DNA of 64,000 bases from Pseudonocardia xinjiangensis (GTDB lineage Bacteria; Actinomycetota; Actinomycetes; Mycobacteriales; Pseudonocardiaceae), in contig NZ_JAAXKY010000008.1 in the NCBI RefSeq assembly GCF_012911925.1, positions 27,249 to 91,248 on the forward strand, written 5' to 3'. Below, in pieces: positions 34,855-43,796 of this stretch (positions within the stretch are counted from its first letter, which is position 1; each line of letters starts with the position of its first letter). A program made the position numbers and the translations under genes. The notes under the pieces are model-generated. The model saw only the letters and a list, made by a program, of their open reading frames with translations, was not told where the DNA came from and ran no database searches.

Positions 34855-36876
34855 GTGAAACCTGCCGACATCGGACAACTCGTCACCACCAGCGATCCGA
34901 GGGTCTCCCCCGACGGCCGGCTGGTCGCCTTCGTGGTCACCCGGGTCGACCTGGAGAAGAACCGGTACCGCCGCGCCGTCTGGCTCGCCGCGGCCGACGG
35001 GTCGACGGCGCCCTACCCGCTCACCACCGGCGAGCACGGCGACGGCCAGCCGAGGTGGTCGCCGGACGGGCGCAGGCTCGCGTTCACCAGCAGGCGTTCC
35101 GAGGAGAAGGGGCTCCACACGCTCCACGTGGTGCCCGTCGGGATCGCAGGGGAGACGATCACGGTCTGCGAGCGCGAGGAGGCCATCGAAGAGCCGGTGT
35201 GGTCGCCCGACGGCACGCGCATCGCGTTCGCCTCGCGCGAGCGCACGGGTCGCTACGGCGATGGCGAGGACGAGCGCGGGCGCCCGCCGCGGCGCATCGA
35301 CCGGCTGTTCACGCGTCTCGACGGCGAGGGGTGGATCGTCGACCGGCCCCGCAGCGTGTTCGTGGTGCCTGCCGACGGCTCCAGCACGCCACGTCTGGTG
35401 GCCGGCGGCCCGTACGAGCACGGCGGGCCCGCGTGGTCGCCGGACGGCAGGCGGCTGGCGGTCGCCACCTCGCGGGGCAAGGACTGGGATCTCGACCTCG
35501 TCCAGGACATCCACCTGATCGACCTCGGACCGGCAGGCACACCCGACGCCGACCCCCGCGCGCTCACCGACCGCGGCCTGTCCCACTCCCGGCCCTCGTT
35601 CAGCCCGGACGGCACGCGCATCGCCACCCTCACCGAGGACGTCCGGCTCCTGCCGTCCCACGCGCACCTCGCCGTCACCGACGTCGCCACGGGCGAGCAG
35701 CAGATCCTCACCGGGGCGCTCGACCGTCAGTGCGCTCCCCCGAGCGCCCGGGACCCGCTCTGGCACGACGGGAACCTGCTGTTCTCGGTCGAGGAACACG
35801 GCTCCGTGCACGTGTACCGCGTCCCCGCCGACGGGTCCGGGCAGCCCGAACTGCTGGTCGGCGGCACCCGGCTGATCAGCGGGTTCGACTACGTGGGCGG
35901 CACGTTCGCGTTCGTCGCCGCCACCCCCACCACGCTGCCCGAGGTGTTCGTCCGTGACGAGGACGGGACGGAGCGGCAGCTCACCTCGGTCGGCGCCGCG
36001 TTCCACGCGGCCGTGCCGGTGGCCCAGCCCGAACACTTCACCGTCCCCTCCCCCGCGGGCGACGGCGACATCGACGCCTGGATGGTGCGTCCGGCGGGCG
36101 TGCCGGACGGCGCGCGGGTGCCGGTGCTGCTGTCCATCCACGGTGGCCCGATGGCGCAGTACACGAACTCCTGGTTCGACGAGTTCCAGCTGTGGGCGGG
36201 CGCCGGGTACGCGGTCGTCTACTGCAACCCGCACGGCTCCACCGGCCACACCGACGCGTGGTGCCGGGCCATCCGGCCGCCCGAGGCGCCCGATGCGCCC
36301 GGCACCGGCTGGGGCGGCATCGACGCCGACGACGTGCTCGCGGTGCTCGACGCCGCGCTGGAGCGCGACCGGTCGCTCGACGCCGAGCGCGTCGGGGTGC
36401 TGGGTGGCTCCTACGGCGGCTACCTCACGAGCTGGCTGATCGGGCACACCGACCGCTTCGCCGCCGCGTGCAGCGAGCGGGCGGTCAACAACGTGTCGTC
36501 CCTGGAGACGAGCTCCGACGTGGCCGGCTTCTTCCGCTACGAGTTCGGCCTCAGCCACCTGGACGCACCCGAGCTCTACCAGCGGATCTCGCCGATCACC
36601 TACGTCCGGGACATCACCACGCCCGTGCTGATCCTGCACTCCGAGGACGACCTGCGCTGCCACATCGAGCAGGCCGACCAGCTGTACGTGGCGCTGCGGC
36701 TGCTGGGCAAGACGGTGGAGTACTGGCGGTTCCCGGAGGAGGGCCACGAGCTGTCGCGAAGCGGCTCGCCGCGCCACCGCGTGCAGCGCGCCGAGATCAT
36801 CCTCGACTGGTTCGGCCGCCACCTCGGCGGCGAACGGCCTCAGATCGCCTGGGACCACCCGGCGCGCACCGCCTGA
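34855..36876 (+). CDS. S9 family peptidase (acylaminoacyl-peptidase-like)
   Basis: The 673-residue protein has an N-terminal beta-propeller with repeated WSPDGRRLAF-type blades and a C-terminal alpha/beta hydrolase. The nucleophile is in GVLGGSYGGYLTSW (about residue 521), the Asp in LHSEDDLRCHIEQA (about 599) and the His in FPEEGHELSR (about 631). Cytoplasmic; it removes acylated residues or cleaves short peptides. GTG 34855 is the first start after the tRNA region. It ends next to a strong hairpin. It is unrelated in subfamily to the S9 enzyme at 26934. Confidence 0.92.
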   Translation: MKPADIGQLVTTSDPRVSPDGRLVAFVVTRVDLEKNRYRRAVWLAAADGSTAPYPLTTGEHGDGQPRWSPDGRRLAFTSRRSEEKGLHTLHVVPVGIAGETITVCEREEAIEEPVWSPDGTRIAFASRERTGRYGDGEDERGRPPRRIDRLFTRLDGEGWIVDRPRSVFVVPADGSSTPRLVAGGPYEHGGPAWSPDGRRLAVATSRGKDWDLDLVQDIHLIDLGPAGTPDADPRALTDRGLSHSRPSFSPDGTRIATLTEDVRLLPSHAHLAVTDVATGEQQILTGALDRQCAPPSARDPLWHDGNLLFSVEEHGSVHVYRVPADGSGQPELLVGGTRLISGFDYVGGTFAFVAATPTTLPEVFVRDEDGTERQLTSVGAAFHAAVPVAQPEHFTVPSPAGDGDIDAWMVRPAGVPDGARVPVLLSIHGGPMAQYTNSWFDEFQLWAGAGYAVVYCNPHGSTGHTDAWCRAIRPPEAPDAPGTGWGGIDADDVLAVLDAALERDRSLDAERVGVLGGSYGGYLTSWLIGHTDRFAAACSERAVNNVSSLETSSDVAGFFRYEFGLSHLDAPELYQRISPITYVRDITTPVLILHSEDDLRCHIEQADQLYVALRLLGKTVEYWRFPEEGHELSRSGSPRHRVQRAEIILDWFGRHLGGERPQIAWDHPARTA

Positions 36877-36877
36877 C

Positions 36878-36921
36878 CGACGTGCCGGGCCGTGCGGCAG
36901 CCCGCGCGGCCCGGCACGTCG
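36878..36921. terminator. Strong bidirectional hairpin
   Basis: 36878-36897 pairs with 36902-36921 over 20 bp with a single T-G wobble and a CAGC tetraloop. It sits one base after the S9 stop and just before the stop of the convergent DsbA-like gene, so it can end both transcripts. Confidence 0.85.
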
Positions 36922-36930
36922 AAGGCCTGG

Positions 36931-37683
36931 TCAGCGACCGGCGGCGATGGCGTCCTTGAGCCAGTTGGTGTTGTTCAGATCGATCTTGGCGCCGCCGACG
37001 GCCACGGTGGGCGTGCCGAACTGGCCGTTGGTCTGCAGCGCCGGGTTGGCGGCCGAGGCCTCGGTCTCCGCGGTGACGGCGGCGGCGTTCGTCGCGCCGT
37101 TCACGCACGCGGCGAAGTCGCCCGTGGCCCCGAGCTCGGTGCCGAACTGGATGAGCTGGTCGTTGGTGAGCCCCGCGCTCCCCTCAGCAGGCTGCTCAGC
37201 GAACAGCTTCTCGCGGTAGGCCGGGTAGATGCCGGCGGGCACGGCGCACAGGGCCGCGTTCGCCGCGCGGGTGGAGTAGCCGGGCGGCGTGGTGGAGGGG
37301 TCGAGGATCGCGATCGTGTGGAAGCGCACCGTCACCTGCCCGTTGTTCAGGGCGGTGGTGATCTCATTGCCGTAGCGCTGCTCGAACCGCTCGCACTGCG
37401 GGCAGAGGAAGTCCTCGTAGGTGTCGATCGTGGCGGGGCCGTTGCCTGCGGTGATCACCGCACCGGACGCGGTGGCGGTGTAGGTGGGGGCGACGTCGGC
37501 GCTCGAACCGTTCCGGTTCAGCAGCACCGCCACCCCGGCGACCACGGCCACCACCACGACCACCGCCACCACGATCAGCGGCGTGCGGTTGCGCTTCGGG
37601 GGAACGCTGATGCCCGCCGCGGCGAGGCGCCGGTTCGCCTCCGCCTGCCGGCGCTTCTTCTCGTTTCTCGACGCCCCACCCAT
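36931..37683 (-). CDS. DsbA-like thioredoxin-fold membrane-anchored protein
   Basis: The 250-residue protein starts MGGASRNEKKRRQAEANRRL, has one membrane helix at about residues 32-54 (LIVVAVVVVVAVVAGVAVLL), and then an extracytoplasmic DsbA-like domain with active site CPQC in YEDFLCPQCERFEQ (about residue 95). The cis-Pro is in FGTPTVAVGG. It should catalyse disulfide exchange outside the membrane. Its ATG follows the TGA of the MauE-like gene by one base, so they form an operon, which supports a shared redox role. Confidence 0.92.
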   Translation of the reverse strand: MGGASRNEKKRRQAEANRRLAAAGISVPPKRNRTPLIVVAVVVVVAVVAGVAVLLNRNGSSADVAPTYTATASGAVITAGNGPATIDTYEDFLCPQCERFEQRYGNEITTALNNGQVTVRFHTIAILDPSTTPPGYSTRAANAALCAVPAGIYPAYREKLFAEQPAEGSAGLTNDQLIQFGTELGATGDFAACVNGATNAAAVTAETEASAANPALQTNGQFGTPTVAVGGAKIDLNNTNWLKDAIAAGR

Positions 37684-37684
37684 G

Positions 37685-38161
37685 TCAGGTCCTTCCCGTG
37701 TTCTCGAGTCGAGAGTCCAGCGACAGCAGCGTCCGCGGCCGCGCCACCAGCCAGGCGGCCAGCACGATGAACCCGGTGTCGCGCAGCAACTCCTGCACGT
37801 AGGCCGTCTGGCCGGGCGCCACGGCACCCCCACCGCCGAAGCAGCCGCAGTCGATCAGCAGCCCGCGAGCCCACGCTTGGGAGACGCCGGCGACGAACCC
37901 CAGGAGCAGCAGGACCGACAGCACACCCACCGTCCGGATGCCCACCCCGACCAGTAGCAGCACACCGAGCGCGATCTCGAACCACGGCAAGATGCCCGCC
38001 ACCACCTCGACGCCGATGGGGGGCAGCACGTCGTAGGCGCGAACGGCGATGTAGGTCTGGTCGGGATCGATGGCCTTGAGGACGCCGGAGGTCAGCCACA
38101 CCGCGGCCAGGCCGAGCCGAGCAACCGTCCCGACGACGTCGAGCACCCGTCCCCGATCCAC
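37685..38161 (-). CDS. MauE/DoxX-family redox membrane protein
   Basis: The 158-residue protein has four hydrophobic helices. LGLAAVWLTSGVLKAIDPDQ is the usual N-terminal helix, and IDCGCFGGGG at about residues 103-112 is the conserved Cys-x-Cys site of MauE proteins. It likely supplies or removes electrons for the DsbA-like partner encoded immediately downstream. MauE was named in methylamine dehydrogenase maturation, but no mau genes are present here. Confidence 0.88.
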   Translation of the reverse strand: MDRGRVLDVVGTVARLGLAAVWLTSGVLKAIDPDQTYIAVRAYDVLPPIGVEVVAGILPWFEIALGVLLLVGVGIRTVGVLSVLLLLGFVAGVSQAWARGLLIDCGCFGGGGAVAPGQTAYVQELLRDTGFIVLAAWLVARPRTLLSLDSRLENTGRT

Positions 38162-38239
38162 GCGATCAGCCTAGCGGCGCCCTCCGCCACGAATCGGTCA
38201 GCCACGCCCCGCCCCGGTGGACGGACGGGTGACGCCGCG

Positions 38240-38665
38240 TCAGACGGCATCGTCGCCCGGCTGAGCGTGCGCGCAGACCTGGAGCGGTGTGCCGTCCGGA
38301 TCCGTGAAGCGCAGTACCCACTGCGCGGGGAGCCGCTCGATCTCATCGGCATCCGCGCCGGCGCGGACCATCCGTTCCCGGAGGTCTCGCAATGCGGAGT
38401 AGGAGTCGACGGCAAGTCCGAATCGCTCGGTCACCGCATGCGCGCTGGGCGTCCTGGGTGCCGAAGCAGTGGTGCCGGCCTCGTCCTCGACGATCTTCAC
38501 GTACCTGGTTCCGCCGAGCTCGACGATCGCCATCCGACCATGAGTGTCGGTCTTCGCGCTCTCGAAGACCTTCCGGGCGCCGAACATCTGTGAGTAGAAC
38601 GTCACGAGCCGGTCGAGGTCGGCGGTGGACGACGTCACGTGGTTGATTCCGACGGAAAGGGGCAC
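38240..38665 (-). CDS. VOC (glyoxalase-like) family protein
   Basis: The 141-residue protein has two beta-alpha-beta modules. GINHVTSSTADLDRLVTFYS holds the first metal-ligand His, and VLRFTDPDGTPLQVCAHAQ is the second module with the usual DPDG turn. The substrate is unknown; the superfamily includes dioxygenases, glyoxalases and fosfomycin-type resistance enzymes. Monocistronic. Confidence 0.88.
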   Translation of the reverse strand: MPLSVGINHVTSSTADLDRLVTFYSQMFGARKVFESAKTDTHGRMAIVELGGTRYVKIVEDEAGTTASAPRTPSAHAVTERFGLAVDSYSALRDLRERMVRAGADADEIERLPAQWVLRFTDPDGTPLQVCAHAQPGDDAV

Positions 38666-38806
38666 GAATCGATGGTGGCAGTCCGAGCGTGATCACGTAA
38701 ACGCGGCGAAAGGGACAGATTGCCGGGCTGAGGTATGGCTGCACCCACCCGAGGCCAGGCTCTCCATAGTCCAACCTGGACGGTGGAGCGTGGTTACGCT
38801 GGTCCG

Positions 38807-39538
38807 ATGACGCAGCTCCCGGGCTCGGCGGAGTTCGCCGAGCACGCGCACGACCACCACCACACCGACGTCTCCGGCGGCTGGTTGCGGGCCGCCGTCT
38901 TCGGCGCGATGGACGGCCTCGTCACGAACATCGCGCTCATCTCCGGTGTCGGCGGTGGCGGCGCGAGCAGGCACGTGATCATCCTGACCGGCATGGCGGG
39001 CCTTGTCGCCGGAGCGTTCTCGATGGCGCTCGGCGAGTTCGCCTCGGTCGGCACCCAGAACGAGGCCGTGGCCAACGAGGTGGCCGTGGAGCGGGAGGAG
39101 ATCCGCAGGCACCCGCGCGCCGAGGAGGCCGAGCTCGCCGAGATGTACCGGGAGATGGGGTTGAGCGCCCCGACGGCGGAGGCGATGGCCCGCGAGGTGC
39201 ACTCCGACCCCGAGCTGGCGGTGAAGGTCCACGTCGCGCAGGAGCTCGGCGTCGACGTGGACGACCAGCCCTCGCCGTGGACCGCGGCGATCTCGTCGTT
39301 CCTCTGCTTCGCCGTCGGCGGGATCATCCCGCTGGTCCCGTTCCTGCTCGGGTCGTCGTCCCTCCTTCTCGGACTGCTCGTCGGGGGAGTCGGCCTGTTC
39401 GTCGTCGGGGCGCTGACGTCCCGGTTCACCACCCGGACCTGGCTCTTCAGCGGGCTGCGGCAGCTGGCGTTCGGGGTGATCGCCGCTGGTGCGACGTTCC
39501 TCGTGGGGATGGCGATCGGGGTCAGCGCGGGCGGGTAG
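38807..39538 (+). CDS. VIT1/CCC1 family transporter
   Basis: The 243-residue membrane protein has the family start GWLRAAVFGAMDGLVTNIAL, then GLVAGAFSMALGEFASVGTQ, a charged metal-binding helical segment (EREEIRRHPRAEEAELAEMY) and three C-terminal helices. These proteins move Fe(II) or Mn(II) across the membrane, usually out of the cytosol. A His-rich N-terminus (EHAHDHHHTD) may also bind metal. ATG 38807 is preferred to GTG/ATG candidates upstream because the family begins near MTQLPGS. Confidence 0.9.
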   Translation: MTQLPGSAEFAEHAHDHHHTDVSGGWLRAAVFGAMDGLVTNIALISGVGGGGASRHVIILTGMAGLVAGAFSMALGEFASVGTQNEAVANEVAVEREEIRRHPRAEEAELAEMYREMGLSAPTAEAMAREVHSDPELAVKVHVAQELGVDVDDQPSPWTAAISSFLCFAVGGIIPLVPFLLGSSSLLLGLLVGGVGLFVVGALTSRFTTRTWLFSGLRQLAFGVIAAGATFLVGMAIGVSAGG

Positions 39539-39614
39539 CAGGCACCGCCCTGCCGACCGGTGGACGCGATGGTCCGCCATGCTCTTCGGGCTCGCGCAGC
39601 GCTACCGTCGAGGT

Positions 39615-40037
39615 ATGGATCAGGACATGCCCGACCAGCGGGCCCCGGAGCAGGTCACGTTCGACCGGCCGGAGGTGGTCGCGGAGGTGCGGTCCGCGTT
39701 CGAGCGGTACGAACGCGCGCTCGCCGACGGGGACGTCGCCGTCATGACCGAGCTCTTCTGGGACGACCCCCGGTGCGTGCGCTTCGGGATCGCCGACCGG
39801 CAGCAGGGCGCCGACGAGATCGAGGCCTGGCGCCACACGCACCCGTCTGTGCCGCCGGGCCGGACGCTCCGCGACACCCGGGTGCTGGCCGTCGACGACC
39901 GGACGGCGGTGGTCACGACGCTGATCAGCTACCCCGACCGCGCGATCGAGGGCAGGCAGAGCCAGACGTGGGTGCGGCTCCCCGAGGGCTGGCGCGTCGT
40001 CGAGGCCCACGTCTCGGAGCTACCGCTGGGAGCGTGA
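39615..40037 (+). CDS. AtzH-like (DUF3225) SnoaL-fold protein
   Basis: The 140-residue protein has FERYERALADGDVAVMTELF near the N-terminus, then WDDPRCVRFGIADRQQGADE and WRHTHPSVPPGRTLRDTRV, and a C-terminal QTWVRLPEGWRVVEAHVSEL, the pattern of AtzH/HpxZ-like NTF2-fold proteins. These are linked to allophanate/oxalurate catabolism, but no such genes are nearby, so the role is open. Start ATG 39615 has GAGG directly upstream. Confidence 0.85.
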   Translation: MDQDMPDQRAPEQVTFDRPEVVAEVRSAFERYERALADGDVAVMTELFWDDPRCVRFGIADRQQGADEIEAWRHTHPSVPPGRTLRDTRVLAVDDRTAVVTTLISYPDRAIEGRQSQTWVRLPEGWRVVEAHVSELPLGA

Positions 40038-40080
40038 TCGCCCACGCCTGAAAGGGCGGGAGCCGGGGTACGTCTTCGCC

Positions 40081-40482
40081 ATGGCGGAATTCGAGGCGGA
40101 ACGCGGGATGCCGGCCGACGCGGACACGGTCTTCGCGGTGGTCTCCGATCTGGACCGGCTCCCGGAATGGATGCCGGGACCGGTCGACGTGCAGCCCACC
40201 GGTGAGGGCGAGGTGCACGCCGACGTCGAGAAGCGGGGCGTGGACAGCGAGGGCACCGTGCAGGTCCGGCCCGAGCAGCTTCGGGTGGAGTGGGGCCACG
40301 CGCCCGACTACGCGGGCTGGCTGCAGGTCGAGCACGCCGCACCCGGCCGCTCGTCGGTGGTGCTGCACCTGTCGTTCCTCGGCCACCAGCCCGAGACCCA
40401 CGGCGGCAAAGCCGCAGGTGAGGTGCGGCAGTGGCTGGACGACGGCCTGACCCGCCTGGAACGACTCGTGGCCGAGGGCTGA
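40081..40482 (+). CDS. SRPBCC family protein
   Basis: The 133-residue protein has the start-domain hydrophobic-pocket fold: MPADADTVFAVVSDLDRLPE at the N-terminus, central strands, and a C-terminal helix GEVRQWLDDGLTRLERL. It should bind a lipophilic ligand or act as a polyketide cyclase-like protein; no catalytic residues can be assigned. It follows the AtzH-like gene by 43 bases on the same strand. Confidence 0.85.
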   Translation: MAEFEAERGMPADADTVFAVVSDLDRLPEWMPGPVDVQPTGEGEVHADVEKRGVDSEGTVQVRPEQLRVEWGHAPDYAGWLQVEHAAPGRSSVVLHLSFLGHQPETHGGKAAGEVRQWLDDGLTRLERLVAEG

Positions 40483-40630
40483 GAGGACCCGGCACGGCCC
40501 ACGCGAAAGAAGCCGCGACGACCGGGGCCCGGTGCGCGGCCCTCGCACAACACGACGACGACCGGTACGAGCGGCGCGCCGCCCGCTCACCCGCACCAGA
40601 CAACACAACCGCGCATCGACAGATGGGGGT

Positions 40631-40675
40631 CCGGGGGCGAGCCCCCGGCCGGGGGCGCGGGGGCTTGGCCCCCGC
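40631..40675. repeat. Twin G/C hairpins (extragenic palindromes)
   Basis: CCGGGGGC-GA-GCCCCCGG (40631-40648) and GCGGGGGC-TTG-GCCCCCGC (40657-40675) are two adjacent near-perfect hairpins between the SRPBCC gene and the tmRNA terminator. They look like repetitive extragenic palindromes of GC-rich actinomycetes. Confidence 0.7.
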
Positions 40676-40700
40676 ACGAGATGACGATGACCGAAACGAG

Positions 40701-40733
40701 CGAAGGCGTGCCCGCCGAGCAGGCACGCCTTCG
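40701..40733 (-). terminator. tmRNA terminator
   Basis: CGAAGGCGTGCC (40701-40712) pairs with GGCACGCCTTCG (40722-40733): 12 bp, loop 9 bases, 7 bases beyond the tmRNA 3' end. On the minus strand it is followed by CTCGTTTCGG. Confidence 0.85.
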
Positions 40734-40739
40734 GTCGAG

Positions 40740-41108
40740 TGGAGGTGCCGGGAATCGAACCCGGGTCCTCCGTCGCTTCACAAGGGCTTCTCCGTGTGCA
40801 GTCCGCGCTGCCTCTACTCGGATCCACCGGTCATGCGGACGAGCCGGTGTGACGATCCCAGTCGCTGTTTGATGTCCCCGTCCGCCCCGCGACCGGGCGG
40901 ACAGGTAAGTCCCCTAGCTGATGCCGGGGTCCGGGTCGGGGAACGCACCCGGTCCGACAGACTCACACTCGCTCAGGCGGCGAGGGCGAAGTCGCGCTGA
41001 TTGGAATCGGCGCTTATAAGGTTGCGACATATGGTTAACGAGATCATCGTCGCCTTCCTCGACACGCTTCCCCTTGATCGACGTCCGGAGTCGAAACCGT
41101 TCACCCCC
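40740..41108 (-). ncRNA. ssrA: tmRNA (transfer-messenger RNA)
   Basis: The 369-base gene has a 5' end GGGGGTGAACGGTTTCGACT (41108 downward) and a 3' tRNA-like T arm GGG-TTCGATT-CCC with acceptor CACCTCC plus A, which pairs with the 5' GGGGGTG. The mRNA part encodes the tag ADSNQRDFALAA followed by TGA (41011-40973). It rescues stalled ribosomes and tags their products for proteolysis together with SmpB (43243-43728). CCA is not encoded. Confidence 0.95.
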
Positions 41109-41178
41109 TTCTACGCCCGCGGCGGGGCGTCCGCACAGAGTAACGCCTGCGGCGTCCGGCTTCATCCCGGTTCGGCGA

Positions 41179-42273
41179 TCAGCGGTTGCGGCCCAGCAGC
41201 CGGTCGGTGATCGAGCGCACCGGGCTGCGGTCGGACCGGTCGCGGTCGGCCTCGCCGGCGGGTCGATCGATGGTGCACTGGTCACCGGCCTGCATTTCCG
41301 GCTCGGGGACGGTGTGGCCCGGCCGGTCGTGTTCACCGCTGCGCTGACCGGGCACGGACGTCACCGGATCCGCACCCGGCTGACCGGTCTCGCCATCGGC
41401 AACGGGTCCGCGTCCGCCCTCGGGGCCGGCAGCGACGTCGGGCCGACCCGGCTCGGTGCCGCCGACCTCCGCCGCGGGTGCCGCCCCGGCGGTGGCGTGA
41501 GCCCCACCGGAGATCCCGGCTCCGCTCACCGGGGCGGTGGCCCGGGTGTCACCGTGCGTGGGGCCGTTCCCTTGTCCCTGGTCGCCGACGGGAATGCGGT
41601 CCGTGCGCGCCGCCGGATCGGCGCCCTGGGGTGCGCCGGCGGGGGTCTGCGGCGAGTCGGTGCGGTCACCGAAGTCCATCCGGTCCGTCCGCGCGGCCGG
41701 GTCGTCGTCGTGGACCGGGTCGCCGTGCTCACCGACGTCCATCCGGCCCGCGTGGGCGGGGTCGGCGCCCTGCGCCGAGCCGGTGCCGTCCCGGGCGTCC
41801 GTCGCGTTCGGACGGCCCAGTGCGCCGTTGCGCTCCGGTGAGTCGGTGCGCTGGTCGAGGTTCATCCGGTCGGTGCTCGCGGCGGGATCCGCACTCTCGC
41901 CGGCGCCGGCGCCTGCCGCGGGGGTGCCGTCGTCGGGGTCGTCGTGGTTGCGGCGGCCCTTCCCTCGCACATCGGGGTCGATCCGGTCGGCCGCCGCCTG
42001 CCGCTCCTGGGCCACCTCGCGGTCCTGCTGGGCCCGGGCGGCCTCCTCGTTGGCCCGTGCCTCCTCGTGGCGGGCCTTGGCCGCGCGTTCGGCGGCTTCG
42101 GCCTCGCGCCGCTCCGCGCTGGCGGTCCGGATCTCCGCTTCGTGGCGGTGTTCGGCCGCCTCCAGCCGTTGCTGCTCCTGCCGGCGGTTCCGTGCCCGGA
42201 TCGCACTGAGGCCGGTGACGAGCAGCACCGCGACGATCACCACGACGATGACGAGCAGCACCCCGATGTCCAT
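41179..42273 (-). CDS. Membrane-anchored repeat protein
   Basis: This 364-residue protein starts MDIGVLLVIVVVIVAVLLVT, one membrane helix, followed by a long charged coiled coil (EQQRLEAAEHRHEAEIRTAS to about residue 95). The rest is disordered, Asp-, Gly- and Pro-rich and carries four imperfect repeats around DPAARTDRMDFGDRTDSP (residues ~140-250). The tail ends in a basic patch SPVRSITDRLLGRNR. No family recognised. It lies between the tmRNA and amidohydrolase genes on the same strand. Start ATG 42273 is fixed by the onset of the hydrophobic segment. Confidence 0.75.
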   Translation of the reverse strand: MDIGVLLVIVVVIVAVLLVTGLSAIRARNRRQEQQRLEAAEHRHEAEIRTASAERREAEAAERAAKARHEEARANEEAARAQQDREVAQERQAAADRIDPDVRGKGRRNHDDPDDGTPAAGAGAGESADPAASTDRMNLDQRTDSPERNGALGRPNATDARDGTGSAQGADPAHAGRMDVGEHGDPVHDDDPAARTDRMDFGDRTDSPQTPAGAPQGADPAARTDRIPVGDQGQGNGPTHGDTRATAPVSGAGISGGAHATAGAAPAAEVGGTEPGRPDVAAGPEGGRGPVADGETGQPGADPVTSVPGQRSGEHDRPGHTVPEPEMQAGDQCTIDRPAGEADRDRSDRSPVRSITDRLLGRNR

Positions 42274-42316
42274 GCCGGGGACTACCCGGTCGTACCGATC
42301 CACAACCGGACAGCGC

Positions 42317-43246
42317 TCAGAGCGCGAGCAGCCGCCGCGGGGCGTCGTGCAGTACCGACCGCAGGAAGGCCGGCCCCAGACGCTGATCGGCAGCGGCCCA
42401 GCCCGCGACGGCCCGGACCTGCTCCGCGTAGGCGTACGGGATGTTGGGGAAGTCCGAGCCGAAGACGACGCGCTCGGAGACGTCGGCGAGAAGCGCGGGC
42501 CAGTCGGGCGGCAGCGGCGCCATCTGAAGGCTGAACGGCGTGCCGACCATCGTGGTGTCGAGGTGCACGTTTTCGTAGCGGTGCACCAGGTCCAGGGCGC
42601 CGGCGAAGTCGGGCATGCCGGCATGGGCGAGCACCACCGGTAGCCGTGGGTGCTCGGCGAGCACCTCGCCGAAGACGTCGAGCCCCGTGTAGTGCCCCCG
42701 CAGGGGCCCGTGCCCGCAGTGGACGACGGCGGGCACGCCCGCGTCGGCGAGCAGCCCCCACGCCGGGCGCAGCAGCGGGTCGCGCGGGTCGAACCCACCC
42801 ACCTGGACGTGCACCTTCACCACCCGCGCCCCGGCCTCGACGGCGGCGCCCACGTAGTCGGCGACGTCCGACTCGGGGAACAGCGTCGCGGTCGCCACGG
42901 CGTCGGGGGTGGCGGCGGCGAACTCCGTGATCCAGTCGGTGAGCCACCGGGCCATGCCCGGCTTGTGCGGGTAGACCAGCGGGGCGAACGTCCGCACGCC
43001 GAGCTTCTGCAGCGTGGCCACCCGGTCCGCCTCGGAGGTGCGGTAGTGGATGGGCCAGTCCATCCCGTAGTGGGTCTGGGCCTGGTCGAAGTAGGCCCAG
43101 ACCTTGCGCAGCACCGGCTCGGGCAGGAAGTGCACGTGCACGTCGACGATCCCGGGCACGCCGAGATCGGCGAGGAACCGCGGGACGTCGTCGTCCGCCT
43201 GCGGCGGAGCGGGAACACCCTCCACGGCCGCGGGCGCCGCCGTCAC
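42317..43246 (-). CDS. Amidohydrolase-family metal-dependent hydrolase
   Basis: The 309-residue TIM-barrel protein (Amidohydrolase_2 type) has the first metal site HxH in [13 protein letters not shown] (about residues 36-38), further ligands in [18 protein letters not shown] and [11 protein letters not shown], and the catalytic Asp in [12 protein letters not shown]. The substrate is unknown; the family includes decarboxylases and carboxylic-acid hydrolases. GTG 43246 overlaps the smpB stop (GTGA), so it is translationally coupled to smpB. Confidence 0.88.
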   Translation of the reverse strand: MTAAPAAVEGVPAPPQADDDVPRFLADLGVPGIVDVHVHFLPEPVLRKVWAYFDQAQTHYGMDWPIHYRTSEADRVATLQKLGVRTFAPLVYPHKPGMARWLTDWITEFAAATPDAVATATLFPESDVADYVGAAVEAGARVVKVHVQVGGFDPRDPLLRPAWGLLADAGVPAVVHCGHGPLRGHYTGLDVFGEVLAEHPRLPVVLAHAGMPDFAGALDLVHRYENVHLDTTMVGTPFSLQMAPLPPDWPALLADVSERVVFGSDFPNIPYAYAEQVRAVAGWAAADQRLGPAFLRSVLHDAPRRLLAL

Positions 43247-43728
43247 CTCAGCTCCCGGGCCCGCCCCTTGGCAGCGCGCCCGTAGGCCCGCTGGATCTCC
43301 CGGTCGGCGTCGCGTTTGGCGAGGTCGGTGCGCTTGTCGTAGGACTTCTTGCCCCGCGCGAGCGCGATCTCGCACTTCACCTTGCCGTCGCTGAAGTACA
43401 GCGACAGGGGAACCAGGGTGAGACCGCCCTCGCGGATCTTGCCGATCAACCGCTCGATCTCGCCCCGGTGCAGCAGCAGCTTGCGGGTGCGACGCGGTTC
43501 GTGGTTGGTCCAGCTGCCCTGGGTGTACTCGGGAATGTGCAGCCCGCGCAGCCAGACCTCGCCGTCGTCGACGGTGGCGAACGCGTCGACGAGGGACGCG
43601 CGGCCCAGGCGCAGGCTCTTCACCTCGGTGCCGAGCAACGCCACGCCGGCCTCGTACGTATCGAGGATCGCGTAGTCGTGTCGTGCCTTCCGGTTCTGCG
43701 CGATCACCGAGCGGCCTTTCTCCTTCAC
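43243..43728 (-). CDS. smpB: SsrA-binding protein SmpB
   Basis: The 161-residue protein has [20 protein letters not shown] at the N-terminus, then [20 protein letters not shown] and [20 protein letters not shown], and the basic tail [18 protein letters not shown]. These are diagnostic for SmpB. It binds tmRNA and delivers it to stalled ribosomes with EF-Tu. It is downstream of ftsX on the same strand, the usual actinobacterial order. Confidence 0.98.
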   Translation of the reverse strand: MKEKGRSVIAQNRKARHDYAILDTYEAGVALLGTEVKSLRLGRASLVDAFATVDDGEVWLRGLHIPEYTQGSWTNHEPRRTRKLLLHRGEIERLIGKIREGGLTLVPLSLYFSDGKVKCEIALARGKKSYDKRTDLAKRDADREIQRAYGRAAKGRARELR

Positions 43729-43796
43729 CTACCCAGAGTACGCGGACGGGCCACCCGATTGCCGCCCTCCGCGGCCGCGCGGGTCTCCCCCGGTTG

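Noticed and set aside
34786..36858. Minus-strand ORF of 690 codons
   Set aside because: It is antisense to the acylaminoacyl-peptidase-like gene, Val/Gly/Arg-rich and without homology features.
40621..40680. Hairpins near ssrA as a CRISPR-like repeat array
   Set aside because: There are only two hairpins with no regular spacers and no cas genes.
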